The notes under the pieces are model-generated. The model made no database searches. It had not been told where the DNA came from and worked only from the letters and a program-made list of their open reading frames with translations. From contig OY829545.1 of NCBI GenBank assembly GCA_963691705.1, positions 37,807,475-37,871,474 of the forward strand: a stretch of 64,000 bases of DNA, given 5' to 3'. Shown piece by piece: positions 10,791 through 21,677 of this stretch (positions are counted from its first letter, which is position 1; the number at the start of each line of letters is the position of its first letter). This DNA is from Viola odorata (lineage: Eukaryota; Streptophyta; Magnoliopsida; Malpighiales; Violaceae). Made by a program: the position numbers and the translations under genes.

Positions 10791-10960
10791 TAAATCGGTC
10801 TTGGTCAAGACGAGCGGTTTTTTCTACGTGGAAGGCGTAAAGTATAAAAGGGAAGGAGACGGAAGGACAAGCCCACAATCCCCACTACTCTCAGACTTTA
10901 ACCCTTCCTTCTTTCAGATAGAAACCCCCTATCTTCTAACGCCCCCACGATCAGTAGGGA
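10791..10960 (+). other. Promoter-like fragment of unknown LTR
   Basis: Contains AGTATAAAAGG and then pyrimidine-rich sequence ending in CGCCCCCACGA. It sits exactly at the junction of two oppositely oriented Athila relics and could be the stump of another LTR. Confidence 0.3.
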
Positions 10961-10964
10961 GAGG

Positions 10965-13451
10965 TGAAATAATGGAGTTAGAACGGATGAGAGGATGGTC
11001 TTCTAGAGCAGCAACAACTTCTTTTATCTCGGGAGGAGTTACGAATTTAGAATTTAGTCCATCTAGAACTGCAGGTGTGATTCCTCTATCTAGGTCAAGC
11101 TGGAGAGGATCAACAGAGAATAAGTCAGAAATTTCTTCAACATCTGCGTCAATTATATCAATGAACTTAACACTGGAAACTCAGTAGGATAACACATAGC
11201 ATCCAGCATGTTGAATTTTATAATTTCTCTATCGAATTCAAGAGTGATGGAGGCGTCATGAACGCCTATCTTTGCCCTAGCAGTTCAAAGGAATGGTCTA
11301 CCCAAGAGTACGTCAGAGGGCTTAGTGGACTCTTCGTTCTCTATGCTGATCACATAAAAGTTAGCCAGGAATAGGAAGTCTCCAACTTGCACCAAAACAT
11401 CCTCGATAACACCCTCGGGATATACAACAGAGTGGTCAGCCAGCTGGATGACAACCCTGGTTGGTTTGAGTGGGCCTAGGCCTAGGCTATTGTAAATCGT
11501 CAAGAGCATGACATTGATACCTGCACCAAGATCACACATGGCTTTGCCAATATTAGTGGTACCAATTGTACAAGGGATCATCATCCCTTGATCCTAACAC
11601 TTTGGTGGGATCTTCCTTTGGATAACGGCCGAGACGTTGACTCTCACACTTATCTTATTCACTCCTGCTAATTTGCATTTGTTAGTGCATAAAGACTTTA
11701 AGAATTTGGCATAGCGAGGTACATTTTTAATAGTCTACAAAAGAGGGATGTTAACTTGTACTTTACTGAACATGTCATAGATCTCCCGATCCTCTTTGTC
11801 CTTTTTGTGTTTTTTGACTAACCTTAGGGGGGAGGGGGGTTCAAGCACTTTCGTGATAAATTCTTCAGTAAATTCTGGATTTTCCTCGACCTTCCTTGGG
11901 GAGCCATGGCGCCTGGCGTAGTGAATGCGCTTTTGTTTTTCCACATCTGATTTAGGTTCTTTTGGGTCGGCTATGGGTTCATAGTGCATGCGGGAAGGTA
12001 TCTCTGTACCGCTGCGAAGGGTCATAGTGCATGCTCCATGTTTTAGATTGGTTTCTGGTTGGCATGGCAATCTGCCTCTATTCTTTAGCTCCTTCACTTC
12101 TGCAGTCAAAACGGTCATTTGTTTTTGCATTTCAACAATAAATTGTTTTACCTCATTGAATAGTGGTGCAAGAGGTGATGCTTCTTAAGGAGCCTGGTAC
12201 TGGTACTGGTACTGGTACTGCTGATTCGGTCGTGGTTTGAAGTTCTGCAGGTTGAACGGCAGCTGCTGTTGATTCTGCAAAGGGTGTTGCGGCTGTTGTT
12301 GACTAGGCCTAGATGCTTAATGATTATTGCCATAGCTGAGGTTTGGGTGTCGCCAACCATTGTTATATTTTTAGGTATATGGCTCAAACATTCTTGGGGC
12401 ACCATTGTTATTTCTGATTGCATTAACTTGTATTTCATCCGGGATGTAAGGGCAAGCATCGGTTGGATGGTCAGTGAAACTGTAGATATTGCGCCCTTTG
12501 ATCTGCATGGGTTGTCCTTAAGACAAATTCTGGATCATTCCGGTGATGGTGGCCAACTGATTTTTCATAGCGGTTGAGCGTACATCCTAAACGTTTGAGT
12601 TTCCTCTCTTTACAGGGACGACGTTCTTAGCCATAAGTTTCAGAATGTTCTTTGTCGCAGCTGTAGTGAGGGCGACTAGGGAACCACCACTAGCGGCGTC
12701 TACCAATGCTTTGTCTCACCCTTGCAGTCCTTCATAGAAGTATTGAAGGAGTGTGTGGTCTTCCAGATTATGAGAAGGGCAGAGGGCTTGTATTTTCTTG
12801 AAGCGGTCGTAGTATTGCCCAATATTCTCACTATCCTTCTGCATAATGGACACCAATTATTTTATAGTTACACTGGCCATAGAACTAGGGTAGTATTTGT
12901 CAGTAAAGGCCTTGAACATGTCACCCCAGCAAGTGATGGATAAATGAGGGAGGTCATAGAACCAACTGCGGGCGTCATCTTCGAGGGACCACATGAATAC
13001 CCTCAATTTTGCATATTTGATGTCAACGTTGGCCAGTTTCATGGCCTCACAAATAGAGTGCAACTGCTGGAGGTGTCGAATCGCACTCTCCTTGGGGATG
13101 CCATGGAACTTGGGCAAATGGTGCAAGATGGAGGATTTAATTACCCAATCATTCGCTAATGTAGGCCATGCGATGCAAGTGGTGTTTTCCTTAGTGGTGG
13201 CATTCAGGTCATTTATAGACTGGTTGTTTACAACTTCGGGCCCTTTAGCCATGATGGGTATGGGGTTGTCAGCGTCTAGGTCTAGATGCTCGAGGTGATC
13301 TAGATTATCTAACTCAGAGGGGGTTTTGAATAGGTGGAGCGTGTTCCTCTGTGTTGGCAGAAGACTGCTTAGCTAACTTTCTAGCTAATCTCTCTGTCCT
13401 TCGGATTTCAGGGTCGAAAGGCAAGGGAATCGGATTGGAAGACCCGGTCAT
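10965..13451 (-). pseudogene. Athila-type gag-protease relic (-)
   Basis: The minus-strand ATG at 13451 starts MTGSSNPIPLPFDPEIRR, 31 bases inside the primer site. Gag follows: CIAWPTLANDWVIKSSIL, SLEDDARSWFYDLP, then a Gln/Asn-rich part with a GGTACT microsatellite at about 12194-12218, and LRSGTEIPSR. The protease holds GKAMCDLGAGINVM and LLGRPFL (11584-11285), ending with HDASITLEFDREIIKFNML. Frameshifts (about 13330) and several stops kill it, and RT, RNase H and integrase are lost at the 10960 junction. Its 5' LTR is the one split by elements A and C. Confidence 0.8.
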
Positions 13452-13481
13452 ACAAAACAAAGAAAGAGTCAGTACCGTTAG

Positions 13482-13499
13482 TCCCCGGCAACGGCGCCA
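13482..13499 (-). other. Primer binding site matching tRNA-Asp (Athila, -)
   Basis: Minus strand reads TGGCGCCGTTGCCGGGGA, the standard tRNA-Asp primer site of Athila/Tat elements, six bases inside the LTR end at 13505. Confidence 0.85.
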
Positions 13500-13504
13500 A
13501 AATT

Positions 13505-13857
13505 TGATCGGTTGTCGAAGCCTAAAAAATAATATATAAAACCTGCAGTCAAATGCACAATAAAACTGTGTATAGTGGTATAGGGTCGAACACAGGGACT
13601 AAGGGCAGACACTTAATGCAGTGTATGACTAGGAGCAACAAATCAAGATAGTAACAATAGGGGGAGCGGGGGGTTTGAGAATATTGTCTGAATAATAACT
13701 TAAGAAAGCAATAACGAAATGAAACAAATCTCTAGTCGCACTTACAGTCGGCCGGTCATCGGTGAAATGATATTCTACCCCTAGATGGTAGATATGCTAT
13801 GGGAACCAGGTACATTTAGGTCCCCTGCATTCCTTCGTATGAGAAACTACCCCAAGG
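13505..13857 (-). repeat. Athila LTR (-), piece 1 (U5 end)
   Basis: Reading on the minus strand it ends CAACCGATCA beside the primer site. The LTR was interrupted at 13857 by element A (target CAAGG). Confidence 0.8.
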
Positions 13858-14998
13858 TGATATGATCCCTAGTGTCGTGCCCACAGGCGTAATCACCCGC
13901 GCTAAGGCCCGAGCCTTGGAGGATGACGCAGCCACAGTCGCGAGCCTCCCATAGCCGCCCACGGGCCCAATACCCCGTGCCAAGGCCCGAACTTTACAGG
14001 TGAGGCTCAGCAGCCTCATCCACAAGGAACTGAAGGCAGAGACAGCCTCAGAGGAAGCCAGCCTATGCGCGCACCAGCCGCGCCTAGTAACCCTAATCCG
14101 CGCATCGTCTACGCCCGCGGATGGACCATGTGTGGCCACCTCAGACCTTTAAGTCCATCAGCGCCCTTCTCCCATTTTTGACCTAGCCATAATCATTTAT
14201 AATACAAGAGAGGAGTCCAGGCCAAGAATCAGGAGAAACGCCCGAAGGATTTGGGAGAACGCCCAAATCACAAGACAACATTGGACAACAAAAGCCACCA
14301 CCGAGCCTTTTGAAGACTGGAGCATATTTTCTTGCACAAGACTCAGCCCAGTACTTTGTCTATGTGTTAGGAAGTTTCCCTCCAAGTTTCATTGGGAACG
14401 CTCGAGGGAATAAGGAAAACGCCTTATTTCCTTAAAATGTGAACAACGGACTCGCAAGCAAGGCCACTTGGGCACTTTAACCAAAATGGCGGTGCCTGCA
14501 GTTCTATCATTTATTTCTATATTTATTTATGTCATATTAGGGTTTCAAAACCTTTATGGATGTTTGGCTTGTTGCCATTTTTAGGAACTAAACTAGTTTC
14601 CATTTTTTGGAATTAGGGTTTGGCGCAACCTTAAAAGGGAGCCGCCTACTTTGTAATTTAGTGAGACTATTTTTATAATTGAAAGTAGATTGCTTTGGAT
14701 ATTTATCCACTTGTTCTTGATGAACCTTGCATCTAATTGAGTTTTGTGCATTCGATTAGCTTGTCAAGTAAAACTTGAAAGCACTATCTTTTGAGTCATT
14801 CGTCTCTGAATTGCCATGGGTACCCTGCTATGAAGATTCATCAGTTTGACACAAGGACCTCAAGGGATTCAGCGTGAAGTGCCAAGGGTACTCTGCCTTG
14901 GAGTTTCACGAGTCTTCTTCGAGTTAATTTCCGCATGAAATCCATGTCGCTGGACAACGATCTAAAGAGGGCGTTCTAGCCTACTAAGGAACGCATCA
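13858..14998 (+). repeat. 5' LTR of element A (1,141 bp)
   Basis: Matches 20271-20545 plus 23639-24485. A TATA-like CCTTAAAAGG lies at 14629-14638. The first 290 bases encode the LTR part of the pol C-terminal tail. Confidence 0.9.
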
Positions 14999-15000
14999 GT

Positions 15001-15012
15001 TGGTAGCGGAGC
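15001..15012 (+). other. Primer-site-like sequence of element A
   Basis: TGGTAGCGGAGC two bases inside the LTR. It matches the usual initiator-Met primer site at 10 of 12 bases. The same word serves elements B, C and D. Confidence 0.5.
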
Positions 15013-15611
15013 TCAGCTGTCCTGACTTGGTAAATCTATCCCTTTAAATTATTGTGTTTTCATTGTTAGAATTGGTATTCGTTGATCCCTTTCTACACCA
15101 ATTCTCTTGCGTGCTTGTTTGTTAGTGTGTCTTGTGTCCTGTGTGTGCGATTAGTGTCCAAATCAACCTCAACGATTTGTAAGTCCTTTACTTTTGTCAA
15201 AACAAAAACAAAGTCCCCAAAGTGTCGTAGTTAATTTGTGTTTTGTGTTGTGTTGAATTTCAAAAAAAAAAACAAAAAAAGGTGTGAAGAAATTTCGTCA
15301 AAAATAGAACCAGAAATGAAATCAGTACTACTGTGCCTTTCTACTCTGTAGTATACTTGATTGATTGATTGATCCTTGCAATTGATTCGAGTATATTACC
15401 TCATAATTCATTTCTACACTAGTTTTCTTTGTGTCTCTTTGGAAGCTTTTTTCTTGAAAATTCTTCGAGTCGGATCATCTTGATCTAATTGGAGAAGGAT
15501 CTGGATTATTTGTTTTGAGAGATTTTTTGAGATTAATAGAGAGACAAACACGTAAGGGAGTGATAATTTTAGGCAATTTTACGCTTGGAAATTTTCTTTG
15601 TGAATTTCAGG
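15013..15611 (+). other. 5' leader of element A with possible intron
   Basis: About 600 bases with A-rich tracts (near 15258). A donor-like CTTG/GTAAAT at 15030 and an acceptor-like GTGAATTTCAG ending at 15610, directly before the gag ATG, suggest a leader intron. Element C has the same pair. Confidence 0.35.
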
Positions 15612-16775
15612 ATGTCAGGAAATTCAAAAGAGCCGACGGCTGAGAACGAGGTCGCCAAGGCATTGCAGGACATAGCAGCCCAGCTCCAGGATATGAAAGT
15701 TTGGAGGCAGCAGGTTGAGACTAAGGAACGTGAGAATGTTGTTCCACAAGCACCCGGGGCACACTTTGTGCAACATCTAAACCCTAGAGTGAACCGAGAG
15801 GCATATGCACCTGCTCTGAGCGACGACCAGCTCAGTGAGCATGATTTAGAGGGTTCTGAAAATGAGTATGAGGAGGTTCCTCACATGGCAGGACCGAGGG
15901 GGTTCCAAATACACCGAGGAGGTGCGCATGGACGCGGCAGACACGCCTTTGGTAGGCGAGAGCGTCACTTTGAGCAGTCGCGTCGCGAGGAGCGCGAGCG
16001 AGCTGACAATCATCTTTGGAGTGTCAAGCTCAAGATTCTAGCCTTTAAAGGGAAGGATGATCTCGAGGCGTATCTGACTTGGGAAAGAAAGATGGTGCCA
16101 TTTTCCGTTGTCACAATTACACGGATGAAAAAGAAAATGAAATTGGCATCCATGGAGTTTTCTGGCTATGTCGCCCATTGGTAGGAGCAAGTGAATGAGG
16201 ATTTGAGAGGCCCCGTGACTACTTGGGAGAATATGAAGTTTGTGATGAAGAGGAAGTTTGTCCCGCCGTACTACCATAGGGACCAACTTCAGCGCTTACA
16301 AAAGCTCACCCAAGGGACCAAAACCGTGAATGACTATCACAATAAGTTGGAAGTTCTTATGGCTAGGGTTAATGTGATAGAAGATGAGGAATCAAAGATG
16401 GCTAGGTTTATTAGTGGGCTGAACCGAGAGATAGCTAACTCTTTAGAGTTGACTCAATGTAGGAATTTGGAGGAGATGCTCCACATGGCCGTGAAGATAG
16501 AGAGGCAACGCAAGGTCAAGGTTGCCTTTACTTGTCCGTCCGCTCCTAGTTCTCGGAGTTCCACTTGGAATAAGTCCTCATGGTCCAAGGGGAATAAGGA
16601 CATCAAGGAAACATCTAAGGTATCAAAACCTTCTTATGGTACCAAAGGTAATTTGGCCAACCCTACTTTTCTTAAAGTTCCTATTGCTAATACTAACTGT
16701 GTGCCTACCCGAGACATAGTGTGTTTTAAGTGTAGTGGCCGAGGCCATAAGCATGCCGAATGTCCCAACAAATAA
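15612..16775 (+). pseudogene. Element A gag
   Basis: ATG at 15612 (MSGNSKEPTAENEVAKAL) lies right after the acceptor-like site. An N-terminal helical part leads to a Gly/Arg-rich stretch (GRGRHAFGRRERHF) and then the capsid-like domain (FVPPYYHRDQLQRLQ, ARFISGLNREI, LEEMLHMAVKIE). The zinc knuckle is CFKCSGRGHKHAEC, a proper CX2CX4HX4C nucleic-acid binding motif, at about 16722-16764. A TAG at 16182-16184 replaces an expected Trp codon. The frame ends at TAA 16773-16775 and continues open into the protease, so the original product was probably a gag-pro polyprotein. Confidence 0.85.
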
Positions 16776-17372
16776 ATTCTGGTCATTAGGAACAATGGCG
16801 AGATGGATTCGGAGGAGGATGTTGAGTTAGTGGAGGATTCGGAAGAGGAAAGTGAGGAGGAAGAGACTGCGAATCATGAAACTAGGGTTTGTGATCCGGT
16901 CACCCTAGTAGTTCGGAGGAATTTGAGTGTGCAACCAAGAGCCGAGACTTGTGAGGAGGAACAAAGGGAGAACTTATTCCATGCTAGGTGCCACATTGGT
17001 ACAAAGGTATGCTCCCTTATTATTAACAATGGCTCATGTACTAATTGTGCTAGTACTCTTCTTGTGCGCAAATTAGGGCTACCTACGGTCATGCATCCGA
17101 AGCCGTATACTTTGCAATGGATGAATGATGAACTCGGCCTTAATGTGACTAAACAAGTGATGGTGAGTTTGGCTATTGGGAAATTTAAAGATGAAGTATG
17201 GTGTGATGTAGTCCCAATGCAAGCGTCACATGTGCTACTCGGCCGACCTTGGCAATTCGACCGCAACGCCACTCACGAAGGGAGAAGCAATCATTACAAG
17301 CTTGAGAAGGAAGGTGTGAAGTACACACTTGCACCTCTGACCCCTACGCAAGTGCTTGAAGACCAACTCTAG
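16776..17372 (+). pseudogene. Element A protease
   Basis: Same frame as gag. After an acidic stretch comes the retropepsin-like part: LIINNGSCTNCASTLLVRKL, with Asn where the catalytic Asp of D-S/T/N-G is expected, then VVPMQASHVLLGRPWQFDR, the C-terminal LGRPW motif. The lost Asp suggests an inactive protease. The frame stops at TAG 17370-17372 where relatives have Gln. The charged linker with two hairpins follows. Confidence 0.75.
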
Positions 17373-17439
17373 TTGGAGAAGTCCTTTGCCGAATTTGAGG
17401 TCTCAAAACTTGTAAACAAAAAAAGTAATGAAAACAGCC

Positions 17440-17462
17440 CCCGTGAAAAACGTGAGCACGGG
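17440..17462 (+). other. Covarying hairpin A-1
   Basis: CCCGTG, 11-nt loop AAAAACGTGAG, CACGGG: a perfect 6-bp stem. Relative to the copies in C, the fourth stem pair is G-C instead of A-T. Confidence 0.7.
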
Positions 17463-17493
17463 TTTGAACTAAAAGAAAAGAATGAAAACAGCC

Positions 17494-17516
17494 CCCGTAA
17501 AAAGAGTGAGTAAGGG
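17494..17516 (+). other. Covarying hairpin A-2 (one mismatch)
   Basis: CCCGTA, loop AAAAGAGTGAG, TAAGGG. Five of six pairs form. Confidence 0.55.
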
Positions 17517-17612
17517 AAAGAAAAAGAAAATAAAGTGAACTTGTATGCGAAAGTAAAAGATTTGCGCAAAGCACTTGTTTTACAAAAATAGAATTTCGGC
17601 GAGAATCGCCCT

Positions 17613-18914
17613 TTGCTTTTGATTCGCTTTAAATCTTTTTGTTTGAGCACTACTAACCTTGATCCTTTAGCTTCTATGCCTTCTTCTATCTTAGCTCTTT
17701 TGCAAGAGTTTCAAGATGTAACACCCGAAGAGATGCCACCCGGTTTGCCGCCAATCCGAGGCATTGAGCACCAAATCAATTTTGTGCCGGGTTCGACTAT
17801 CCCAAATAGACCAGCCTATAGGAGCAACCCAGAGGAGACTAAAGAACTTCAAAGGCAAGTAGATGAGCTCCTTAGCAAGGGATATATCCGAGAGAGCTTG
17901 TCTCCATGCGTCGTTCCGATGATTCTAGTGTCGAAGAAAGATGGAACTTGGCGAATGTGTGTTGACTGCCGAGTTGTCAACAAAATTATGGTAAAGTATC
18001 ATCACCCCATACCTCACTTAGATGATATATTAGATGAGCTTAGTGGTAGTGTAATTTTTTTAAAAATTGACTTAATGAGCGGCGATCATCAAATTAGAAT
18101 GAAAGAGGGTGATGAATGGAAAACGGCATTCAAAATAAAGTATGGTTTGTATGAATGGTTAGTGATGCCGTTTGGATTAATAAATGCACCAAGTACCTTC
18201 ATGAGACTTATAAACCATGTTCGTAGGCGTTTTGTAGGAAAATATGTTGTTGTATACTTTGATGACATCTTAGTTTATAGCAAATCTTTGCATGAGCATG
18301 TTTCACATCTTAAAGAGATTTTCCTATCCTTGCGTGAAGAGAAGCTTTATGCTAAACTCTCCAAGTGCTCTTTTGCTTTAGAACAGGTTGAATTTTTAGG
18401 GTTTCTTGTTGGCAAGGATGGTGTTAAGGTGGATGAAGCGAAAGTGCAAGCGATCAAGGAATGGCTGAAGCCAAAAATAGCAAGCGATATTCGCTCCTTT
18501 CACAGCTTAGCTTCCTTTTACCGTCGCTTCATTCGTGATTTTAGTACTCTTGCTGCCCCACTTAATGACCTAACTAAGAAACATGTTGATTTCAGGTGGG
18601 AGGAACCTCAAGAGGCCGCATTCCAAGCGTTGAAGGACAAGCTGTCCAACGCGCCCGTGTTAGCCCTTCCCGACTTTGACAAGCCGTTTGAGTTAGACTG
18701 TGACGCGAGTGGAATCATCATAGGTGTTGTTTTGATGCAAGAGAAGAAGCCAATAGCCTTCTTTAGTGAGAAGATCAAGGATGCCCAGCTACGTTATCCA
18801 ATGTACGATAAGGAGCTCTATGCGCTAGGTAGGGCATTCGAGGTTTGGCAACACTACTTGATGACGAGGGAATTTGTGGGTGCACACCGACCACTTGAGC
18901 CTCAAATATCTTAA
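17613..18914 (+). pseudogene. Element A reverse transcriptase and RNase H N-terminal part
   Basis: An open frame of 433 codons. RT landmarks in order: [45 protein letters not shown], the catalytic [11 protein letters not shown] (about 18250) and VRSFH-type [16 protein letters not shown]. RNase H begins with FELDCDASG, carrying its first catalytic Asp, and [13 protein letters not shown] looks intact in its catalytic residues, though YHQIRM of relatives reads DHQIRM. The frame breaks within RNase H near 18890; the rest lies one frame over ([10 protein letters not shown]). Confidence 0.85.
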
Positions 18915-20257
18915 GGGACAAGGGAAGTTGAATAAAAGACACACCGTATGGTTGGAGTTCTTGGAAGCTTTCCCTTATCACATCAAGTATAAGGAAGGAA
19001 AAGACAATGTTGTGGCCGACGCATTGTCTAGGAGGTATGTCTTGATCTCTTCTTTAAGTGTCAAATTTTTAGGGTTTTCTCAAATCATTCCACTCTATCC
19101 TACTAATTTGGATTTTGGTAAGATTTATAAGACTTGTGATTCCATGGCTGAAGTTAAATTCTTTACGCATGATAACTATCTATTTCGGCGCAAGTGCCTT
19201 TGCATTCCTAGATGTTCTTTGCGTGAATTACTTATGCATGAATCACATAGTGGTGGATTTATGGGCCACTTTGGCATTAATAAAACCTATGACATGCTGA
19301 AATCACACTTTTATTGGCCTAAGATGAAACGAGATGTTGTGTGTGTGATTGCTAGATGTGTAATTTGCCAAAGGGCAAAATCTCGATTAGCTAGTCATGG
19401 TGAATATATGCCGTTGCCCGTATCTTCCCAACCTTGGACCGATCTGTCCATGGACTTCATTGTAGGATTACCTAAGTCTTGGGATGGTAAGGATAGTATA
19501 TTTGTTGTTGTGGATCGATTTTCCAAAATATCGCACTTTTTGCCTTGTAAAAATACTAATGATGCGTCCATTCTTTAGAGAGGTAGTCCGCCTCCATGGT
19601 ATTCCTATTAGTATTGTTAGTGACCGTGATGGAAGATTCTTGAGCCACTTTTGGCGAGTTTTGTGAAGTCGCCTTGGAACTAAATTGCTATATTCGACTT
19701 CATGTCACCCTCAAACCGACGGTCAAACTGAGGTTGTTAACCGTACTGTAGGGTCTCTTTTATGCTCTTTAGTTACCAAGCATGTATCCATTCTACTACC
19801 AATTGTTCACCGTTTGAAGTAGTTTATGGCTTTAATCCGATTACTCCTATGGATTTAACCCCTTTGCCTTTGAGTGATGTTTCTAACTTAGATGGACAAC
19901 AGAGGGCCGAAACCATACAAAAGATACATGAGAAGGCTAAGCAAAACATTGAGCGGATGAATGAGCGCCTAGTGCGCAAGCGCAACGAAGGCTGCAAGAC
20001 CGTGTCCTTCCAAGTTGGCGATTGGGTATGGCTGCACCTCAGACGTGAGAGGTTTCCAGAGAAGAGACGTGGAAAATTAGCACCACGGGGAGATGGCCCA
20101 TTTCAGATTGTTGAGAAGATCAACAACAACGCTTACCGCCTCGACCTTCCAAGTGAGTATGGTTCGATTCATGGAACCTTTAATATTTCTGACTTAAGGT
20201 TGTTTGTTGCAGGTGATGAGGATGTTGCTGATCTGGATTCGAGGAAGAATCCTTCTC

Positions 20258-20270
20258 AAGATGGAGGGGA
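20258..20270 (+). other. Polypurine tract of element A
   Basis: AAGATGGAGGGGA directly before the 3' LTR start at 20271. It is also coding (DGGDD). Confidence 0.8.
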
Positions 20271-20545
20271 TGATACGATCCCTAGTGCCGCGCCCACAGA
20301 CGCAATCACCCGCGCCAAGGCTCGAGCCTTGGAGGATGCCGCAGCCACAGCCACGAGCCTCCCATTGCCGCCCACGGGCCCAATCACCCGTGCTAGGGCC
20401 CGAACCTTACAGGTGAGGCTCAGCAGCCTCATCCACAAGGAACTAAAGGCAGAGACAGCCTCAGAGGAAGCCAGCCTATGCGCGCACCAGTCGCGCCTAG
20501 TAACCCTAATCCTTGCATCGTCTACTCCCGCGGATGGACCATGTG
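20271..20545 (+). repeat. 3' LTR of element A, first part
   Basis: Starts TGATACGATCC. Interrupted by element B, which duplicated ATGTG (20541-20545). Continues at 23639. Confidence 0.9.
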
Positions 20546-20997
20546 TGTCACGGACTAATCCTTTGGAAGCCAAAGGGATTGAGTTCGTGCGGCGTTCACG
20601 CACTCTCTCTACGGAACCAGCCTTTCACACACACCTTAGACCTGCATCACCAGGGAACATAAGGTTAGAAACACAATAGGGCCACCGAAGGGCCATTATA
20701 GGTTATCATAGGCATAACATCGAGCACACACATAGGCAGTAGGGCATACAATCATGAAAGACATCACTTCATTGAATAAGCAAGATATTACAGACACAGG
20801 CCAACAAGGTCGCAGACAAGGGGGCCGCCCGTACAAAGGCCGACTCAAAGACCCTTCCAATGAATAACCGAGCCCACAACATAAAGGGACTGATTACTCA
20901 CTCCCCCAACCCGAATACAAGGATTACAACCGAAGCCCTAGTTTAGATGAAGCGGCCATAGGCTGAACAATGCCCTGGACAAGCTTAGACCTTAACA
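20546..20997 (-). repeat. 3' LTR of element B
   Basis: 452 bp, about 98% identical by eye to 23182-23633. The protease frame stops inside it (20985-20987). Confidence 0.9.
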
Positions 20998-21662
20998 CTC
21001 TCCCCCACCCAATCTGTCGACACCCTCGTCGACTGGTCTTCGAGGAACCCTTCCATCGGGTCTCGTCCATTCGCCAGATCTGTTGGGCTTCCCCGATTAA
21101 TAACTTCATTGCCCAATTCTTCCCACTGAGGTTGTTGGATCTGTCTCCTGACTTCCACTGCGCGTTTCACAAGGCTTGCCTCGGCTACTTTTCCAGCATC
21201 CAACGGAGTCGCCTTAGAGAGGGCTATGCTCATCTTCGTTTCGTGTGTTAGCTGCATCGCGGACAATAACTTCTTTTCTTTAGCCGGGCTGATCATCACG
21301 GGGATGACTGTTGGCTCTTTGCCCATTAATAGCAAGCATCGAGCTGAAGGGACCGGAACTGCTTTGGCCAGTACTAGGAAATCTAGTCCAAGGACGATGT
21401 CGAAGTCATCCAGAGCTGCTACTACAAAGTCGCACGTTCCTTTCCAAGAACCCATCTTGATCGAGATGTCTTTGGCAGCGCCCTCTGTCTCTATTGCTTC
21501 GGAGTTCACGGTCTTCAGCTTGCCTCCATCAGCAACAATATCCATGTGTAATTTCTTGGCAAAGGTATCAGAGAGGAAACTATCCGTGGCTCCTGTATCG
21601 ATAAGAGCTTCCATAGTCCACTCCCCTATCTGAACTGTGACATACATGAGTCCTTTTACCAT
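20985..21662 (-). CDS. Element B aspartic protease
   Basis: The frame opens at ATG 21662 (MVKGLMYVTVQIGEWT). Retropepsin signature ALIDTGATDSFLSD carries the catalytic D-T-G, and the second motif is DIVLGLDFLV. No RT motif follows; after about residue 100 comes an unassigned helical tail. It is in the same frame as gag, separated only by TAG 21678-21680 and five codons, so readthrough or a recent stop mutation is possible. The stop codon lies 13 bases inside the 3' LTR. The frame crosses the polypurine tract, as in A, C and E. Confidence 0.8.
   Translation of the reverse strand: MVKGLMYVTVQIGEWTMEALIDTGATDSFLSDTFAKKLHMDIVADGGKLKTVNSEAIETEGAAKDISIKMGSWKGTCDFVVAALDDFDIVLGLDFLVLAKAVPVPSARCLLLMGKEPTVIPVMISPAKEKKLLSAMQLTHETKMSIALSKATPLDAGKVAEASLVKRAVEVRRQIQQPQWEELGNEVINRGSPTDLANGRDPMEGFLEDQSTRVSTDWVGESVKV
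20998..21010 (-). other. Polypurine tract of element B
   Basis: Minus strand reads GGGTGGGGGAGAG just before the LTR start TGTTAAGG. Confidence 0.8.
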
Positions 21663-21677
21663 CTCTTGTTCAGTTAA

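Larger units (their letters stand above)
18874..20545 (+). pseudogene. Element A RNase H end, integrase and LTR-encoded tail
   Basis: RNase H finishes with [20 protein letters not shown] and [12 protein letters not shown]. The integrase HHCC finger is [13 protein letters not shown] then CVICQRAKS. The core shows [25 protein letters not shown] and [13 protein letters not shown], so the D, D and E positions are all present. Frameshifts occur near 19560 and 19750, the latter with a short deletion. The C-terminal part (19762 on) has GDWVWLHLRRERFPE, then continues through the polypurine tract into the 3' LTR as a PITRARARTLQ-type basic tail until element B cuts it. Confidence 0.8.

Noticed and set aside
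10591..11187. 198-codon plus-strand frame
   Set aside because: It strings together an Athila protease-downstream relic, a promoter-like fragment and the antisense of the minus-strand relic. It is not one gene.
21226..21633. 135-codon plus-strand frame inside element B
   Set aside because: It is the antisense of the clear B protease (D-T-G motif), so it is a shadow frame.
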